Source: Streptomyces sp. NRRL S-87 (GTDB taxonomy: Bacteria; Actinomycetota; Actinomycetes; Streptomycetales; Streptomycetaceae). Taken from it: a stretch of DNA of 64,000 bases. The stretch lies in NCBI RefSeq assembly GCF_000719335.1, contig NZ_JOGB01000035.1:1-64000 (forward strand), read 5' to 3'. Positions 28,037 through 36,296 of this stretch are shown piece by piece; the stretch's first letter is position 1, and every line of letters begins with the position of its first letter. A program made the translations under genes and the position numbers. Under the pieces are notes generated by a model. It searched no databases. It was not told the origin of the DNA and saw only the letters and a program-made list of their open reading frames with translations.

Positions 28037-28064
28037 TTTTTGAACTGACCAGTCAGTTCAAAAA
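28037..28064 (-). promoter_or_regulatory. TetR-type operator palindrome
   Basis: A perfect palindrome with 13 bp arms (28037-28049 and 28052-28064) and a 2 bp centre; the inner part reads TGAACTGACCAGTCAGTTCA. It lies 14 bp upstream of the GTG of the ABC ATPase gene, so a bound repressor would block the operon. GATAGT just upstream on the minus strand is a possible -10 element. Assignment to the TetR protein encoded at the end of the same operon is inference from context. Confidence 0.75.
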
Positions 28065-28240
28065 CTATCACGCTTCGTGGAAGCCCCACCGCGGGAGCCG
28101 CGCCCTCCCCCCGGCACACGCCCAGGCGCCCGGCAAAACCGCAGGTCAGATGGATTGTCAGTGGCGGACGTCACGATGGGTCCGTGCGGAGCTCCCCGAC
28201 GGAAGGGGACCCCGCGAACCGCGTAGACAGGAGGTTCGTC

Positions 28241-28717
28241 ATGGCCACACCCGCCGCCACGCCAGCCGCCGATGTCCACCCCGTCCTCCGCCGCACGACC
28301 GCGCCGCCCGCGGCCGTCGAGCTGCTCGACAAGGCCCGCGCGGGCCTGACCGAGGCCGCCGGCCTCGCCGTACCGAACGAGCGCTATGCCACCGCCCACC
28401 TCGCCGCACTGCGCGCCGCGGCCGCCGTGCTCGCCGCCCGGGCCCGCCCGGAGCCACCGAGCGCCCGGCGCCGGCCGCGGATCCGCAGTGCCTGGGACCT
28501 GCTGCCCCAGATCGCGCCCGAGCTGACCGAGTGGAGTGCCCTGTTCGCCTCGGGGGCGGCCAGGCGCGCCCGGGCCGAGGCGGGCATACAGGGGGCGGCC
28601 ACCGGACGGCAGGCGGACGACCTGCTGCGCGAGGTCGCGATGTTCCTGCGCATCGTGGAGCGCCTGCTGGCCCTCCCGCCGGTGCTGCCGCCACCCCGCC
28701 CGGAGCCCCTCGGCTGA
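28241..28717 (+). CDS. SAV_6107-family HEPN domain protein
   Basis: 158 residues, mostly helical. It matches the small actinobacterial family named after SAV_6107, found at this same position in Streptomyces. HEPN domains often act as ribonucleases through an Arg-x4-6-His motif, and R48-Y-A-T-A-H53 fits that pattern. The ATG at 28241 has AGGAGG 6 bases upstream and is clearly the start. It is divergent from the TetR operon and 150 bp ahead of a methyltransferase gene. No nucleotidyltransferase partner is adjacent, so a toxin-antitoxin role is not supported. Confidence 0.75.
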   Translation: MATPAATPAADVHPVLRRTTAPPAAVELLDKARAGLTEAAGLAVPNERYATAHLAALRAAAAVLAARARPEPPSARRRPRIRSAWDLLPQIAPELTEWSALFASGAARRARAEAGIQGAATGRQADDLLREVAMFLRIVERLLALPPVLPPPRPEPLG

Positions 28718-28867
28718 CGGTCGGCGGAGCCGGGGACGGCAGACCGCGCCCGGAACGACCGGACGCGGGATGGGCTGCCCGGCTCCGGGAGGCAATAGGG
28801 TGGATCACGCACCTGACCATTGCCAGCCCGCCGCCCGCGGCGGTTCCGCGCCGAGGAGTCATCAGCC

Positions 28868-29632
28868 GTGTCGGACACCACCCGCCCCCGCGCCTCCCTC
28901 CGCACCGCCGTGGTGTGGGAGGTCCTCAAGGAGGTTCTGGACCACCGCGCCAAGGCCACCGGGCGGGACGTCCTGGACGTGCTCGACACGGGCGGCGGCA
29001 CGGGCAAGTTCGCCGTGCCCGTCGCCCGGCTCGGCCACCGGGTCACCGTCGTCGACCCCAGCCCGAACGCCCTGTTCGGGCTGGAGCGCCGGGTCACCGA
29101 GGAGGGCGTCGCCCACCTGGTGACCGGCGTGCAGGGCGACGCCCAGGGCCTGCTGGACGTCGTCGAGCGCGGGGCGTACGACGTGGTGCTCTGCCACGGG
29201 GCGCTCGAGTACGTGGACGACCCGGCCGAGGGCGTGTCCAACGCGGTCGCCGCCCTGCGCCCGGGCGGCACGCTCAGCCTGCTCGCCGCGGGCCTGGGCG
29301 GCGCGGTGCTCGCGCGCGCCCTGGCCGGGCACTTCACGGAGGCCCGCACCGCCCTGACCGACCCGGCCGGCCGGTGGGGCGCGGGCGACCCGGTGCCCCG
29401 CCGCTTCACCGCCGACCAGCTCACCGAGCTGGTCGGTGGCGCAGGCCTGGAGGTGGGCCCGGTGCACGGCGTACGGGTCTTCGCCGACCTGGTCCCGGGC
29501 GTGCTCGTGGACACCGAGCCGGGCGCGGTAGAGGCCCTGCTGCGGCTCGAGGAGGCGGCGGCGGAGCTGCCCGCGTTCCACGCCGTGGCCACCCAGCTCC
29601 ACGTGCTCGGCCGGAAGCCCGACACGGCCTGA
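28868..29632 (+). CDS. Class I SAM-dependent methyltransferase
   Basis: 254 residues with a complete methyltransferase fold. Motif I is LDTGGGTGKFAVPVARLGHRVTVVD in outline (glycine-rich loop at about 42-48, acidic Asp at the end of strand 2), then GDAQGLL (motif II region) and VVLCHGALEYVDDP (motif III/IV). Similar proteins include CmoA/UbiE-type enzymes; the substrate cannot be told. The GTG at 28868 has GAGGAG 10 bases upstream. Confidence 0.85.
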   Translation: MSDTTRPRASLRTAVVWEVLKEVLDHRAKATGRDVLDVLDTGGGTGKFAVPVARLGHRVTVVDPSPNALFGLERRVTEEGVAHLVTGVQGDAQGLLDVVERGAYDVVLCHGALEYVDDPAEGVSNAVAALRPGGTLSLLAAGLGGAVLARALAGHFTEARTALTDPAGRWGAGDPVPRRFTADQLTELVGGAGLEVGPVHGVRVFADLVPGVLVDTEPGAVEALLRLEEAAAELPAFHAVATQLHVLGRKPDTA

Positions 29633-29880
29633 TCTGCGGCGGGTCGGACCGGGTGGGCCGCACCCCCTCCGTTCCGGCCGCCGTCACCGTATGATCGGGA
29701 TACACCGTCCGGCATGGCCGGCCGGGCGTTGGGGAATAAGGGCCACAACGACCGCTCGGGCGACGGTACGGTTTGTCGAACCTGGCGCAGAGGGGCGGGT
29801 TTCACGGGGGCGATTCCCTGCCTATCCTGAAGGGGACCCCCGGTCGCCACCCCCGCGACCGACGGATGAGGAGGACTCCC

Positions 29881-30282
29881 GTGCCGCTCTCGGAGCACGA
29901 GCAGAGAATGCTCGAGCAGATGGAGCGAGCGCTGTACGCCGAAGATCCCAAGTTCGCGTCGGCGCTTGAGGGAAGCGGGCTGCGCACGTACACCCGACGA
30001 CGGGTCTACCAGGCAGTCGCAGGCTTTCTGGTGGGTATCGCGCTCCTCATGACCGGAATGGTCGAGCAGAGCCTGTTGTGGGTCAGTGTGGTGGGGTTCC
30101 TCGTCATGCTGGGCTGCGCGGTGCTCGCGATCACCGGCTGGCGCAAGGCACCCAAACCCGGCGAGCAGGCCGCACCCGGCGCCGCCGGTGGCCACGCCCG
30201 GGGCCACAACCGACAGAAGCGGTCGGTCATGGACCGCATCGAACAGCGCTGGCAGAAGCGCCGCGACGAGCAGGGCCACTGA
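29881..30282 (+). CDS. DUF3040 small membrane protein
   Basis: 133 residues. The N-terminal part MPLSEHEQRMLEQMERAL is the signature of DUF3040, a family restricted to actinobacteria and commonly located beside the dcw cluster. Two membrane helices follow at about 45-62 and 68-88, and a basic C-terminal tail. The GTG at 29881 has GAGGAGG 6 bases upstream. A possible -10 element TATCCT lies about 55 bp upstream. Function unknown. Confidence 0.88.
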   Translation: MPLSEHEQRMLEQMERALYAEDPKFASALEGSGLRTYTRRRVYQAVAGFLVGIALLMTGMVEQSLLWVSVVGFLVMLGCAVLAITGWRKAPKPGEQAAPGAAGGHARGHNRQKRSVMDRIEQRWQKRRDEQGH

Positions 30283-30317
30283 GCCCAGGGGCCACGGCCC
30301 CGTGAGCAGACGTGCAC

Positions 30318-30352
30318 GAGGGGGTGCCGCCCGGGCCGGGCGGCACCCCCTC
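30318..30352 (+). terminator. Terminator after the DUF3040 gene
   Basis: 16 bp perfect GC-rich arms (30318-30333, 30337-30352) around a 3-base loop, 35 bp past the stop codon. No T-tract follows. Confidence 0.75.
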
Positions 30353-30410
30353 GGCGTCCCGGCGTCCCGTTTCGCCGGTCAGCGCGGGACCGCTGCGGCA
30401 TGATGACCGG

Positions 30411-31049
30411 ATGAGCGCGCTCCCCCTGGTCTTCACCAGCGGCTGGGCCAGCGGCATCAACGCCTACGCCGTGGTCCTGCTGCTCGGCGTCTTCGGCCGT
30501 GCCGGGCTCACCGACCAGGTGCCCGCCTCGCTCCAGCGCACCGACGTCCTGGTCGTGGCCGGGGTGCTCTTCCTCTGCGAGGCGGTCGCCGACAAGATCC
30601 CGTACGTGGACTCGGCCTGGGATGCGGTGCACACCGTGATCCGGCCGGTCGCCGGTGGCGTGGTGGGTGCGCTGCTGGCCGGGCAGAGCGGCTCCCTGAC
30701 GGACCTCGCGGCCGGAGCCGTGGGCGGCGCCACCGCGCTGGCCAGCCATTTCGTCAAGGCCGGCACGAGAATGGCGGTCAACACCTCCCCGGAGCCGGTC
30801 AGCAACATCGTCATCAGCACCGCCGAGGACCTGGGCGTCGCCGCGATCGTCACCTTCGCGATGTTCAACCCGCAGGCGGCCGCGGTGATCGCCGCCGTGC
30901 TCCTGCTGTCCGGCCTGGTCGTGCTGGTCTACCTCTGGACCAGGATCCGCCGCTTCCTTCGCCGTCGGGCGCAGCGACGCGAGGAGAGACGGCTGGCCGC
31001 GCTCCCGGGTGGCGGCCCTCCGGACGGGGCCCGCCACCAGGGCGGATAG
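30411..31049 (+). CDS. DUF4126 membrane protein
   Basis: 212 residues. The N-terminus carries the DUF4126 pattern FTSGWASGINAYAVVLLLGV, then PYVDSAWDAVHTVIRPVAG. There are about four membrane segments and a very basic Arg-rich cytoplasmic tail (about 180-200). The ATG at 30411 is the first that fits the family; GATGACCGG upstream is a weak ribosome binding site. Function unknown. The next gene starts 9 bp downstream, so the two are probably co-transcribed. Confidence 0.85.
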   Translation: MSALPLVFTSGWASGINAYAVVLLLGVFGRAGLTDQVPASLQRTDVLVVAGVLFLCEAVADKIPYVDSAWDAVHTVIRPVAGGVVGALLAGQSGSLTDLAAGAVGGATALASHFVKAGTRMAVNTSPEPVSNIVISTAEDLGVAAIVTFAMFNPQAAAVIAAVLLLSGLVVLVYLWTRIRRFLRRRAQRREERRLAALPGGGPPDGARHQGG

Positions 31050-31058
31050 GGTCGGGCC

Positions 31059-32552
31059 ATGGCAAGGATTGCGGTGATCGGCGCCGGGATGGGCGCCATG
31101 GCGGCGGCCGCCCGACTGACCGTGGCGGGCCACCGGGTGACGGTGTACGAGCGCGGGGAGACGTACGGCGGCTCCCTCGGGCGCCTCGAGCGCGACGGCT
31201 TCGCCTTCGACACCGGCCCGGGACTGCTCCTGCTGCCCGCCGTCTACCGCGACCTGTTCGTCAAGACGGGCAAGCGACCCCTGGAGAGCTGCGTCGACAT
31301 GGCCCAGGTGGACCCCGCGGTCCGCCACGTCCTGGCCGACGGCCGCACGCTGACGCTCCCGGCCGTCTCGCGCGGCGGCGTGGCCGCGGCCCTCGACGAA
31401 GCCTTCGGCCCGGGCGCGGGCGAGCGCTGGGCGGCCCTGCTCAACCGGGCCCGGGACGCCTGGGACGCCACCCGGCGCCCGCTGCTGGAGGAGCCGCTGC
31501 GCCCCGACTGGCAGGTGCTGGGCCGCGACCCCTACCCGGCGCTGCGCAGGAGCGGCCTGCTGCGCCGCCGCCCGCCGACGCTGGCCGAGGTGGCCGACCG
31601 CGAGCTGGGCGGACCCGCCGCCGCCCTGCTGACCAGCCGCGTGCTGGAGCACGGGCTCGACCCGCGCACCGCGCCGGCGGCCGCGACCGTGCTGCCGTAC
31701 ATGGAGCAGACCTTCGGCGGCTGGTACGTGCGCGGGGGCCTGCGGGCCCTCGCGACGGCGGTGTACGAGCGGTGCCTGGAGCGCCGGGTCGGGTTCGTCT
31801 TCGGCGCCGAGGTCACGGGCGTCCCGGTGCGGGACGGCCGGGCGGCCGGCGTCGAGCTGGCCGACGGCACGGTCGCCGAGGCCGACGAGGTGGTCTGCGG
31901 GGCGGACCCGCGGACGCTGGAGTGGCTCCTGCCGGACGCCGCCCCGTGGCCCGCCGGGGCCAGGGAACCGCGGACGGGGGCGCCGAGCCGCTTCACCCTG
32001 CTGCTCGCCCTGCGCGGGGAGCGTCCCGCGGACACCGTCCACCGGACCGTCGTGCACTCCCCCGACCCGGCCGCCGAGGCGGACGCGTTCCGGGGCGAGC
32101 ACACCGGCCGGCCCACGGTGACGGTGCTGCGTCCGGACGACCCGACGACCCGGCCCGACGCGGACCACGAGGCGGTCACGGCGACGGCCGTCGTGGCCCC
32201 TCAGGGCGTCCTGGACTGGGCGGACGCGGATCTGGTGGCCCGTTACACGGAACGGGTGCTGGCGGCCGCGGAACGGGCCGTCCCGGGGCTGCGGGCCCGG
32301 CTGCTGTGGCACGAGGCCCGGACGCCGCTGGACGTGGCCGGCGACACCGGCGCGGTCGGGGGCGGCGTGCCCGCGCCCGCGCTGGCCGGGGCCACGGAGC
32401 TGCTGTACCCCGCGAACACCACCGCCGTGGCCGGCCTGCACCTCGCCGGGGGCTGGACCCACCCCGGTGGCGGACTGGCCCACGCGGGCATGTCCGGCGC
32501 GCTGGTGGCGGGGCTGGTCACCGAGGGCTCCGCCTTCCGCGGGTCCCAGTAG
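31059..32552 (+). CDS. Phytoene-desaturase-like FAD-dependent oxidoreductase
   Basis: 497 residues of the CrtI/amine-oxidase type. The FAD dinucleotide-binding fold is at the very N-terminus (VIGAGMGAMAAAARL then VYERGETYGG), and the C-terminal FAD contact is LHLAGGWTHPGGGLAHAGMSG. CrtI-like enzymes desaturate carotenoids, but no carotenoid genes are nearby, so the substrate may differ. Overlapping reading frames made the middle hard to judge, but the frame is open throughout. Co-directional with the DUF4126 gene. Confidence 0.85.
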   Translation: MARIAVIGAGMGAMAAAARLTVAGHRVTVYERGETYGGSLGRLERDGFAFDTGPGLLLLPAVYRDLFVKTGKRPLESCVDMAQVDPAVRHVLADGRTLTLPAVSRGGVAAALDEAFGPGAGERWAALLNRARDAWDATRRPLLEEPLRPDWQVLGRDPYPALRRSGLLRRRPPTLAEVADRELGGPAAALLTSRVLEHGLDPRTAPAAATVLPYMEQTFGGWYVRGGLRALATAVYERCLERRVGFVFGAEVTGVPVRDGRAAGVELADGTVAEADEVVCGADPRTLEWLLPDAAPWPAGAREPRTGAPSRFTLLLALRGERPADTVHRTVVHSPDPAAEADAFRGEHTGRPTVTVLRPDDPTTRPDADHEAVTATAVVAPQGVLDWADADLVARYTERVLAAAERAVPGLRARLLWHEARTPLDVAGDTGAVGGGVPAPALAGATELLYPANTTAVAGLHLAGGWTHPGGGLAHAGMSGALVAGLVTEGSAFRGSQ

Positions 32553-32684
32553 GCAGGGCGCAGGCGGTGGTGAGCCCGGGCGTCGTGGGCGCGGGCGCGG
32601 TGGGCGCGGGCGCAGCAGGAGGACGGAGCGGCGGTCGCCGTCCGTCCGGATGCGGGAGTTCGGTTCGGTAGCGGGAGGCCGATT

Positions 32685-33719
32685 TCAGTAGCGGTACTGC
32701 TCGTACTCGCCGTTCGGCGCCTGGTACGGGTACGCCTGCGGCTGCTCCTCGGGGTACGGCTGGGCGACGTCGCGCTGCTGCGGGACCCACGACCCGCTGT
32801 ACGGCGCCTCCGGCGCGTACTGGTGCTGCCCGGTGTACGGGTCGGCGTAGGCCGGGTAGGCGTCCTGGCCCGTGCCGTAGCCGTAGTCGTACGCCGCGTA
32901 GGCCCCGGGGTCGGGCTGGGCGGAGAGCGCGCCGGTGCCGATGTAGGGGTCGGAGTAGGCGGCGTACGTCTGCTGCTCGCCGGCGCCGTAGCCGTAGCCG
33001 GTCGCGTAGCCGGGGTCCTGGTAGGCGGCGGCCTGGCCGTACGGGTCCGGGGCGGCGGGGGCCTGGGGGGCGTAGTAGTTCGGGTCGGCGTAGTCGGAGC
33101 CGGGGTACCCGGAGCCGTCGTAGCCCGGCGCGGCCTCGTAGCCCGCGGGCGCGTAGCCGTCCGCGGCGGTGCCGTAGCCGGAGCCCGCCGGGTCGTAGGC
33201 GGCGCCGGCCTGGTCGTAGGCGGCGCCGGCCTGGTCGTCCGTACGGGGCTCGAAGACCGAGGCGTCGGATGCCTCGACGGGATCGTCGGCCGGGTCCAGG
33301 CGGTCCATCACGGCCGTCCCGGCGTCCTGCACGTCGCCGTCGGGGCCGTACGCCGACCCGTACTCGAGGTCGGAGACCTCCAGCACCGGCTCCGTACGTC
33401 GCGGGGCCGCCCCGCCGCGGCGCCTGCCGCGGCGGCCCTGCTCGACCTCGGGTTCGGCGTCGCGCTTGGTGCCCAGCGCCCAGCCCGCGACGAAGCCGCG
33501 CCGGAAGGAGAGGGTGACCAGGGTCTGGCCGACCGCGAACGCGGCGGCGCCCACGGCGATGACGACGACCGAACCCAGCAGGACGCCGACGACGACGCCC
33601 AGGAACCCGGCGAACGCGAGCACGCGCCAGCGCAGGCGCGCCTTGTACTGGAGCAGTACCTCCGCCAGCAGCCACAGCGCGACAATGCCGAACGCGATGT
33701 AGAGGACCGTCCAGCCCAT
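32685..33719 (-). CDS. Membrane protein with a long Tyr/Gly/Ala-rich tail
   Basis: 344 residues. Two to three membrane segments occupy about residues 3-22, 32-50 and 50-70; a basic stretch RRGRRRGG follows at about 94-103. From about 160 to the end the sequence is low-complexity and rich in Tyr, Ala, Gly, Pro and Asp, with repeats such as YDQAGAA and short YG, YDP and YADP units, ending EYEQYRY. No enzymatic domain is visible. The gene lies upstream of nothing obviously related; metF follows in the opposite sense of transcription order. Function unknown. Confidence 0.8.
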   Translation of the reverse strand: MGWTVLYIAFGIVALWLLAEVLLQYKARLRWRVLAFAGFLGVVVGVLLGSVVVIAVGAAAFAVGQTLVTLSFRRGFVAGWALGTKRDAEPEVEQGRRGRRRGGAAPRRTEPVLEVSDLEYGSAYGPDGDVQDAGTAVMDRLDPADDPVEASDASVFEPRTDDQAGAAYDQAGAAYDPAGSGYGTAADGYAPAGYEAAPGYDGSGYPGSDYADPNYYAPQAPAAPDPYGQAAAYQDPGYATGYGYGAGEQQTYAAYSDPYIGTGALSAQPDPGAYAAYDYGYGTGQDAYPAYADPYTGQHQYAPEAPYSGSWVPQQRDVAQPYPEEQPQAYPYQAPNGEYEQYRY

Positions 33720-33758
33720 GCATGGCCCCTCTCGGTACGGCCGCGCGGGTACGGCCGG

Positions 33759-34673
33759 TCAGGGCCGCTGGTGCAGGCCCAGATTCTCGTAGATCTCGAG
33801 GGTCGCCGTGGAGTTGTTGAGCGTGATGAAGTGCAGTCCGGGGACACCCTCGGCCAGCAGTCGCGCGCAGAACTCCGTGGCGAACTCGATGCCAATGGAG
33901 CGTACAGCGGCCGGATCGTCCTTGACGGCGAGCATGCGCTCTTTCACGTCCGCGGGGAAGACCGCGTTGCTCAGCTGGGGCAGCCGGTCGAGCTGCTTGA
34001 TGCCCACAACTGGCATGCACTCGGGGATGATCGGGGTGTCGCAGCCGGCCTGCTCGACCCGGTCCCGCAACCGCAGGTAACTCTCCGGATCGAAAAACAT
34101 CTGCGTGATCGCATAATCGGCACCTGCACGGCACTTGTCCACGAAGTGCCGGATGTCCGTATCCCAGTCGTCGGAGCGGGGGTGCAGCTCGGGGAACGCC
34201 GCGACGCCCACGCAGAAATCGCCGGACTCCTTCAACAGGCGGACGAGGTCGGCCGCATAGTGGACGCCCTCGGGGTGCGCCACCCACTCGCCCATCGGGT
34301 CGCCCGGCGGGTCACCGCGCAGGGCCAGCATGTTGCGGATGCCCGCGTCCGCGAACTGCCCGATGACGTGGCGCAGCTCGGCGATCGAGTGGTCGACCGC
34401 GGTCAGGTGGGCGACCGGGGTCAGCGTCGTGTCGGCCGCGATGTCCTGGGTGGCCTTGACCGTGCCGCCCCGGGTCGAGCCGCCGGCCCCGTACGTGACG
34501 GAGACGAAGCTGGGGGACACGGCCTCGATGCGGCGCAGCGCGTTCCACAGGTTCCGCTCGCCCTTCTCGGTCTTCGGCGCCCAGAACTCGAACGAGTACG
34601 AGGTGCCGGACGCGAGCATGTCGCGGACGGTGCGTGCACGGTCCGACCTGGTGGAAGCGGTGCCAAGGGCCAT
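33759..34673 (-). CDS. metF: MetF, methylenetetrahydrofolate reductase
   Basis: Reduces 5,10-methylene-THF to 5-methyl-THF with FAD, supplying the methyl group for methionine. 304 residues, the bacterial TIM-barrel form without a regulatory domain. Motifs: [53 protein letters not shown] and [11 protein letters not shown]. The ATG at 34673 has no ribosome binding site but a good promoter ends 6 bases upstream, so a leaderless mRNA is likely. Confidence 0.95.
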   Translation of the reverse strand: MALGTASTRSDRARTVRDMLASGTSYSFEFWAPKTEKGERNLWNALRRIEAVSPSFVSVTYGAGGSTRGGTVKATQDIAADTTLTPVAHLTAVDHSIAELRHVIGQFADAGIRNMLALRGDPPGDPMGEWVAHPEGVHYAADLVRLLKESGDFCVGVAAFPELHPRSDDWDTDIRHFVDKCRAGADYAITQMFFDPESYLRLRDRVEQAGCDTPIIPECMPVVGIKQLDRLPQLSNAVFPADVKERMLAVKDDPAAVRSIGIEFATEFCARLLAEGVPGLHFITLNNSTATLEIYENLGLHQRP

Positions 34674-34679
34674 ACCGGC

Positions 34680-34708
34680 AGGTTAGACAAAGTCCAGGGA
34701 GGGCCCAA
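34680..34708 (-). promoter_or_regulatory. metF: Putative metF promoter for a leaderless transcript
   Basis: On the minus strand TTGGGC (plus 34703-34708) and TAACCT (plus 34680-34685) are separated by 17 bases. The -10 hexamer ends 6 bases before the metF ATG, which places transcription start at the start codon. There is no ribosome binding site upstream. Motif match only. Confidence 0.6.
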
Positions 34709-34814
34709 GGACCGTCCACATCCCGGACGCGTTTTTGGACAGTTCGTGTCGGTCCCTGCGGCCACGGGGAGCGCAGGGGTCTCCTGCCGTCACATCAGGC
34801 ACGTCGCGGATGTC

Positions 34815-34850
34815 GGGCGCGTCGGGCACGTGGGGCACGTGGGGCACGTG
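34815..34850. repeat. 9 bp tandem repeat containing CACGTG
   Basis: Three exact copies of GGGCACGTG at 34824, 34833 and 34842, preceded by one diverged copy at 34815. Each holds the palindrome CACGTG. It lies between metF and thiE; the remaining sequence there (34709-34814, 34851-34885) shows no gene. Confidence 0.8.
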
Positions 34851-34885
34851 GGGGCGGGCGAGCCGCGCGAGGCCCGTGAGCCGCC

Positions 34886-35539
34886 TCAGGCGAGGCGGGC
34901 GCGGACCCGCTTCGCGAGGTCGGCGGCGGCGGCACCGGGGTCGTCGGCCTCGGTGATCGCCCGTACGACGACCACGCGGGAGGCGCCGGCGTCGAGCACC
35001 TCGTCCAGGTTCCCGGCGTCGATGCCGCCGATGGCGAACCAGGGCCGGTCCTGGCCGAGCGAGGCGGCGTAGCGCACGAGGTCGAGGCCGGGGGCGTAGC
35101 GGCCCGGCTTGGTGGGGGTGGGCCAGCAGGGGCCGGTGCAGAAGTAGTCGACGCCCGGCTCGGCGGCGGCCGCGGCCACCTCGTCCTCGCCGTGGCAGGA
35201 CCGGCCGATCAGCACCCCTTCGCCGAGGATCGCGCGGGCGGCCGGCACCGGGATGTCTCCCTGGCCCAGGTGCAGGACGTCGGAGCCGATGGCGTGCGCG
35301 ACGTCGGCCCGGTCGTTGACGGCCACGAGCTTGCCGTGCCGGCGTGCGGCCTCGGCGAACACCTGGAGGTGCTCCAGCTCCTCGGCGGCTTCCATGCCTT
35401 TGTCGCGCAGCTGCACGATGTCGACCCCGCCGGCGAGGACGGCGTCGAGGAACTCGGGCAGGTCGCCCTGGCGCTTGCGCGCGTCCGTGCAGAGGTAGAG
35501 CCGGGCGTCGGCGAGGGCTGCGCGGGCGTCGACAGGCAT
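34886..35539 (-). CDS. thiE: ThiE, thiamine phosphate synthase
   Basis: Joins the thiazole and pyrimidine moieties to form thiamine phosphate. 217 residues with a TIM barrel. Motifs: [10 protein letters not shown] (phosphate/pyrimidine site), [35 protein letters not shown] and [10 protein letters not shown]. The start is the ATG at 35539. It is on the opposite strand from the riboswitch-controlled thiO-thiS-thiG operon 2.5 kb away. No TPP riboswitch was seen upstream of this gene. Confidence 0.93.
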   Translation of the reverse strand: MPVDARAALADARLYLCTDARKRQGDLPEFLDAVLAGGVDIVQLRDKGMEAAEELEHLQVFAEAARRHGKLVAVNDRADVAHAIGSDVLHLGQGDIPVPAARAILGEGVLIGRSCHGEDEVAAAAAEPGVDYFCTGPCWPTPTKPGRYAPGLDLVRYAASLGQDRPWFAIGGIDAGNLDEVLDAGASRVVVVRAITEADDPGAAAADLAKRVRARLA

Positions 35540-35676
35540 GGAGGTACCCCCCGTGGTGAGCGGTGCGCAGGGCCCGGAGGGTCCCGCGCACCGCGTGGCG
35601 GATCAGGTGTTCAAGCAGGTCAGCTGGTCAGCAGGCCGGCGAGCCGGTTGGCTGACAGGCCGGCGGGGTCGGCAGG

Positions 35677-36042
35677 TCAGACGGCGAGCGCCTGGGCGCG
35701 CCGCTTGACCTCCGTGCCGCGATTCTCGCTCAGGGCCTGCGCCGGGGTGCCCGGCAGGGTCTCGTCCGGCGTGAAGAGCCACTCGAGCATCTCCTCGTCG
35801 GTGAAGCCGTCGTCGCGCAGGAGGGTGAGGGTGCCGGAGAGGCCCTTGACCACCTTGTCGCCGTCGATGAAGGCCGCCGGCACCTGGAGGGCGCGGTTCT
35901 CGCCGCGGCGGACGGCGATCAGCTGACCGTCCTTGACCAGCTGGCGGACCCGGGTCACCTCCACGTCCAGCATTTCGGCGATGTCGGGGAGGTAGAGCCA
36001 CTCGGGGACGAGAGCATCGATCTTCGTGTCAATCTCGGTCAC
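35677..36042 (-). CDS. Rv2175c-family DNA-binding protein
   Basis: 121 residues. A winged helix-turn-helix (about 12-60; LYLPDIAEMLDVEVTRVRQLVKDG) is followed by a C-terminal domain with GLSGTLTLLRDDGFTDEEML. In Mycobacterium the homologue Rv2175c is a substrate of the kinase PknL encoded beside it; here a PASTA kinase gene lies 4.5 kb away. Start GTG 36042, no strong ribosome binding site. A tandem heptamer repeat lies upstream. Confidence 0.85.
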   Translation of the reverse strand: MTEIDTKIDALVPEWLYLPDIAEMLDVEVTRVRQLVKDGQLIAVRRGENRALQVPAAFIDGDKVVKGLSGTLTLLRDDGFTDEEMLEWLFTPDETLPGTPAQALSENRGTEVKRRAQALAV

Positions 36043-36145
36043 GGGACAAGCCTGCCATCCCGGACCGACAGCCGGTACCCGGGCCGTCCGGACGGGGGCT
36101 CGGGTGTGGGGTGCGGGCGTGGGGGGGGTGGGGGTGGGATGTCGG

Positions 36146-36208
36146 GTGTCGGCTGTCGGCTGTCGGCTGTCGGCTGTCGGCTGTCGGCTGTCGGGTGACG
36201 GGTGACGG
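36146..36208. repeat. Heptamer tandem repeat CTGTCGG
   Basis: Six exact copies of CTGTCGG (36153-36194), flanked by one GTGTCGG and two GTGACGG copies; about nine units in all. It is intergenic between the Rv2175c-type gene and the flavoprotein gene, whose reading frames do not extend into it. Confidence 0.85.
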
Positions 36209-36296
36209 GGACGAGGCCCGGCACCCGGGATACGGGGTGGGGTGCCGGGTGCCGGGCGTGCGTGTCGGGTAGGCGTGTATCGGGTGTCGGGGGCCG

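Noticed and set aside
28241..28717. HEPN-MNT toxin-antitoxin pair
   Set aside because: No nucleotidyltransferase gene is adjacent; the neighbour is a SAM methyltransferase.
31059..32552. Carotenoid biosynthesis cluster
   Set aside because: Only one CrtI-like gene is present; no phytoene synthase, cyclase or prenyl synthase nearby.
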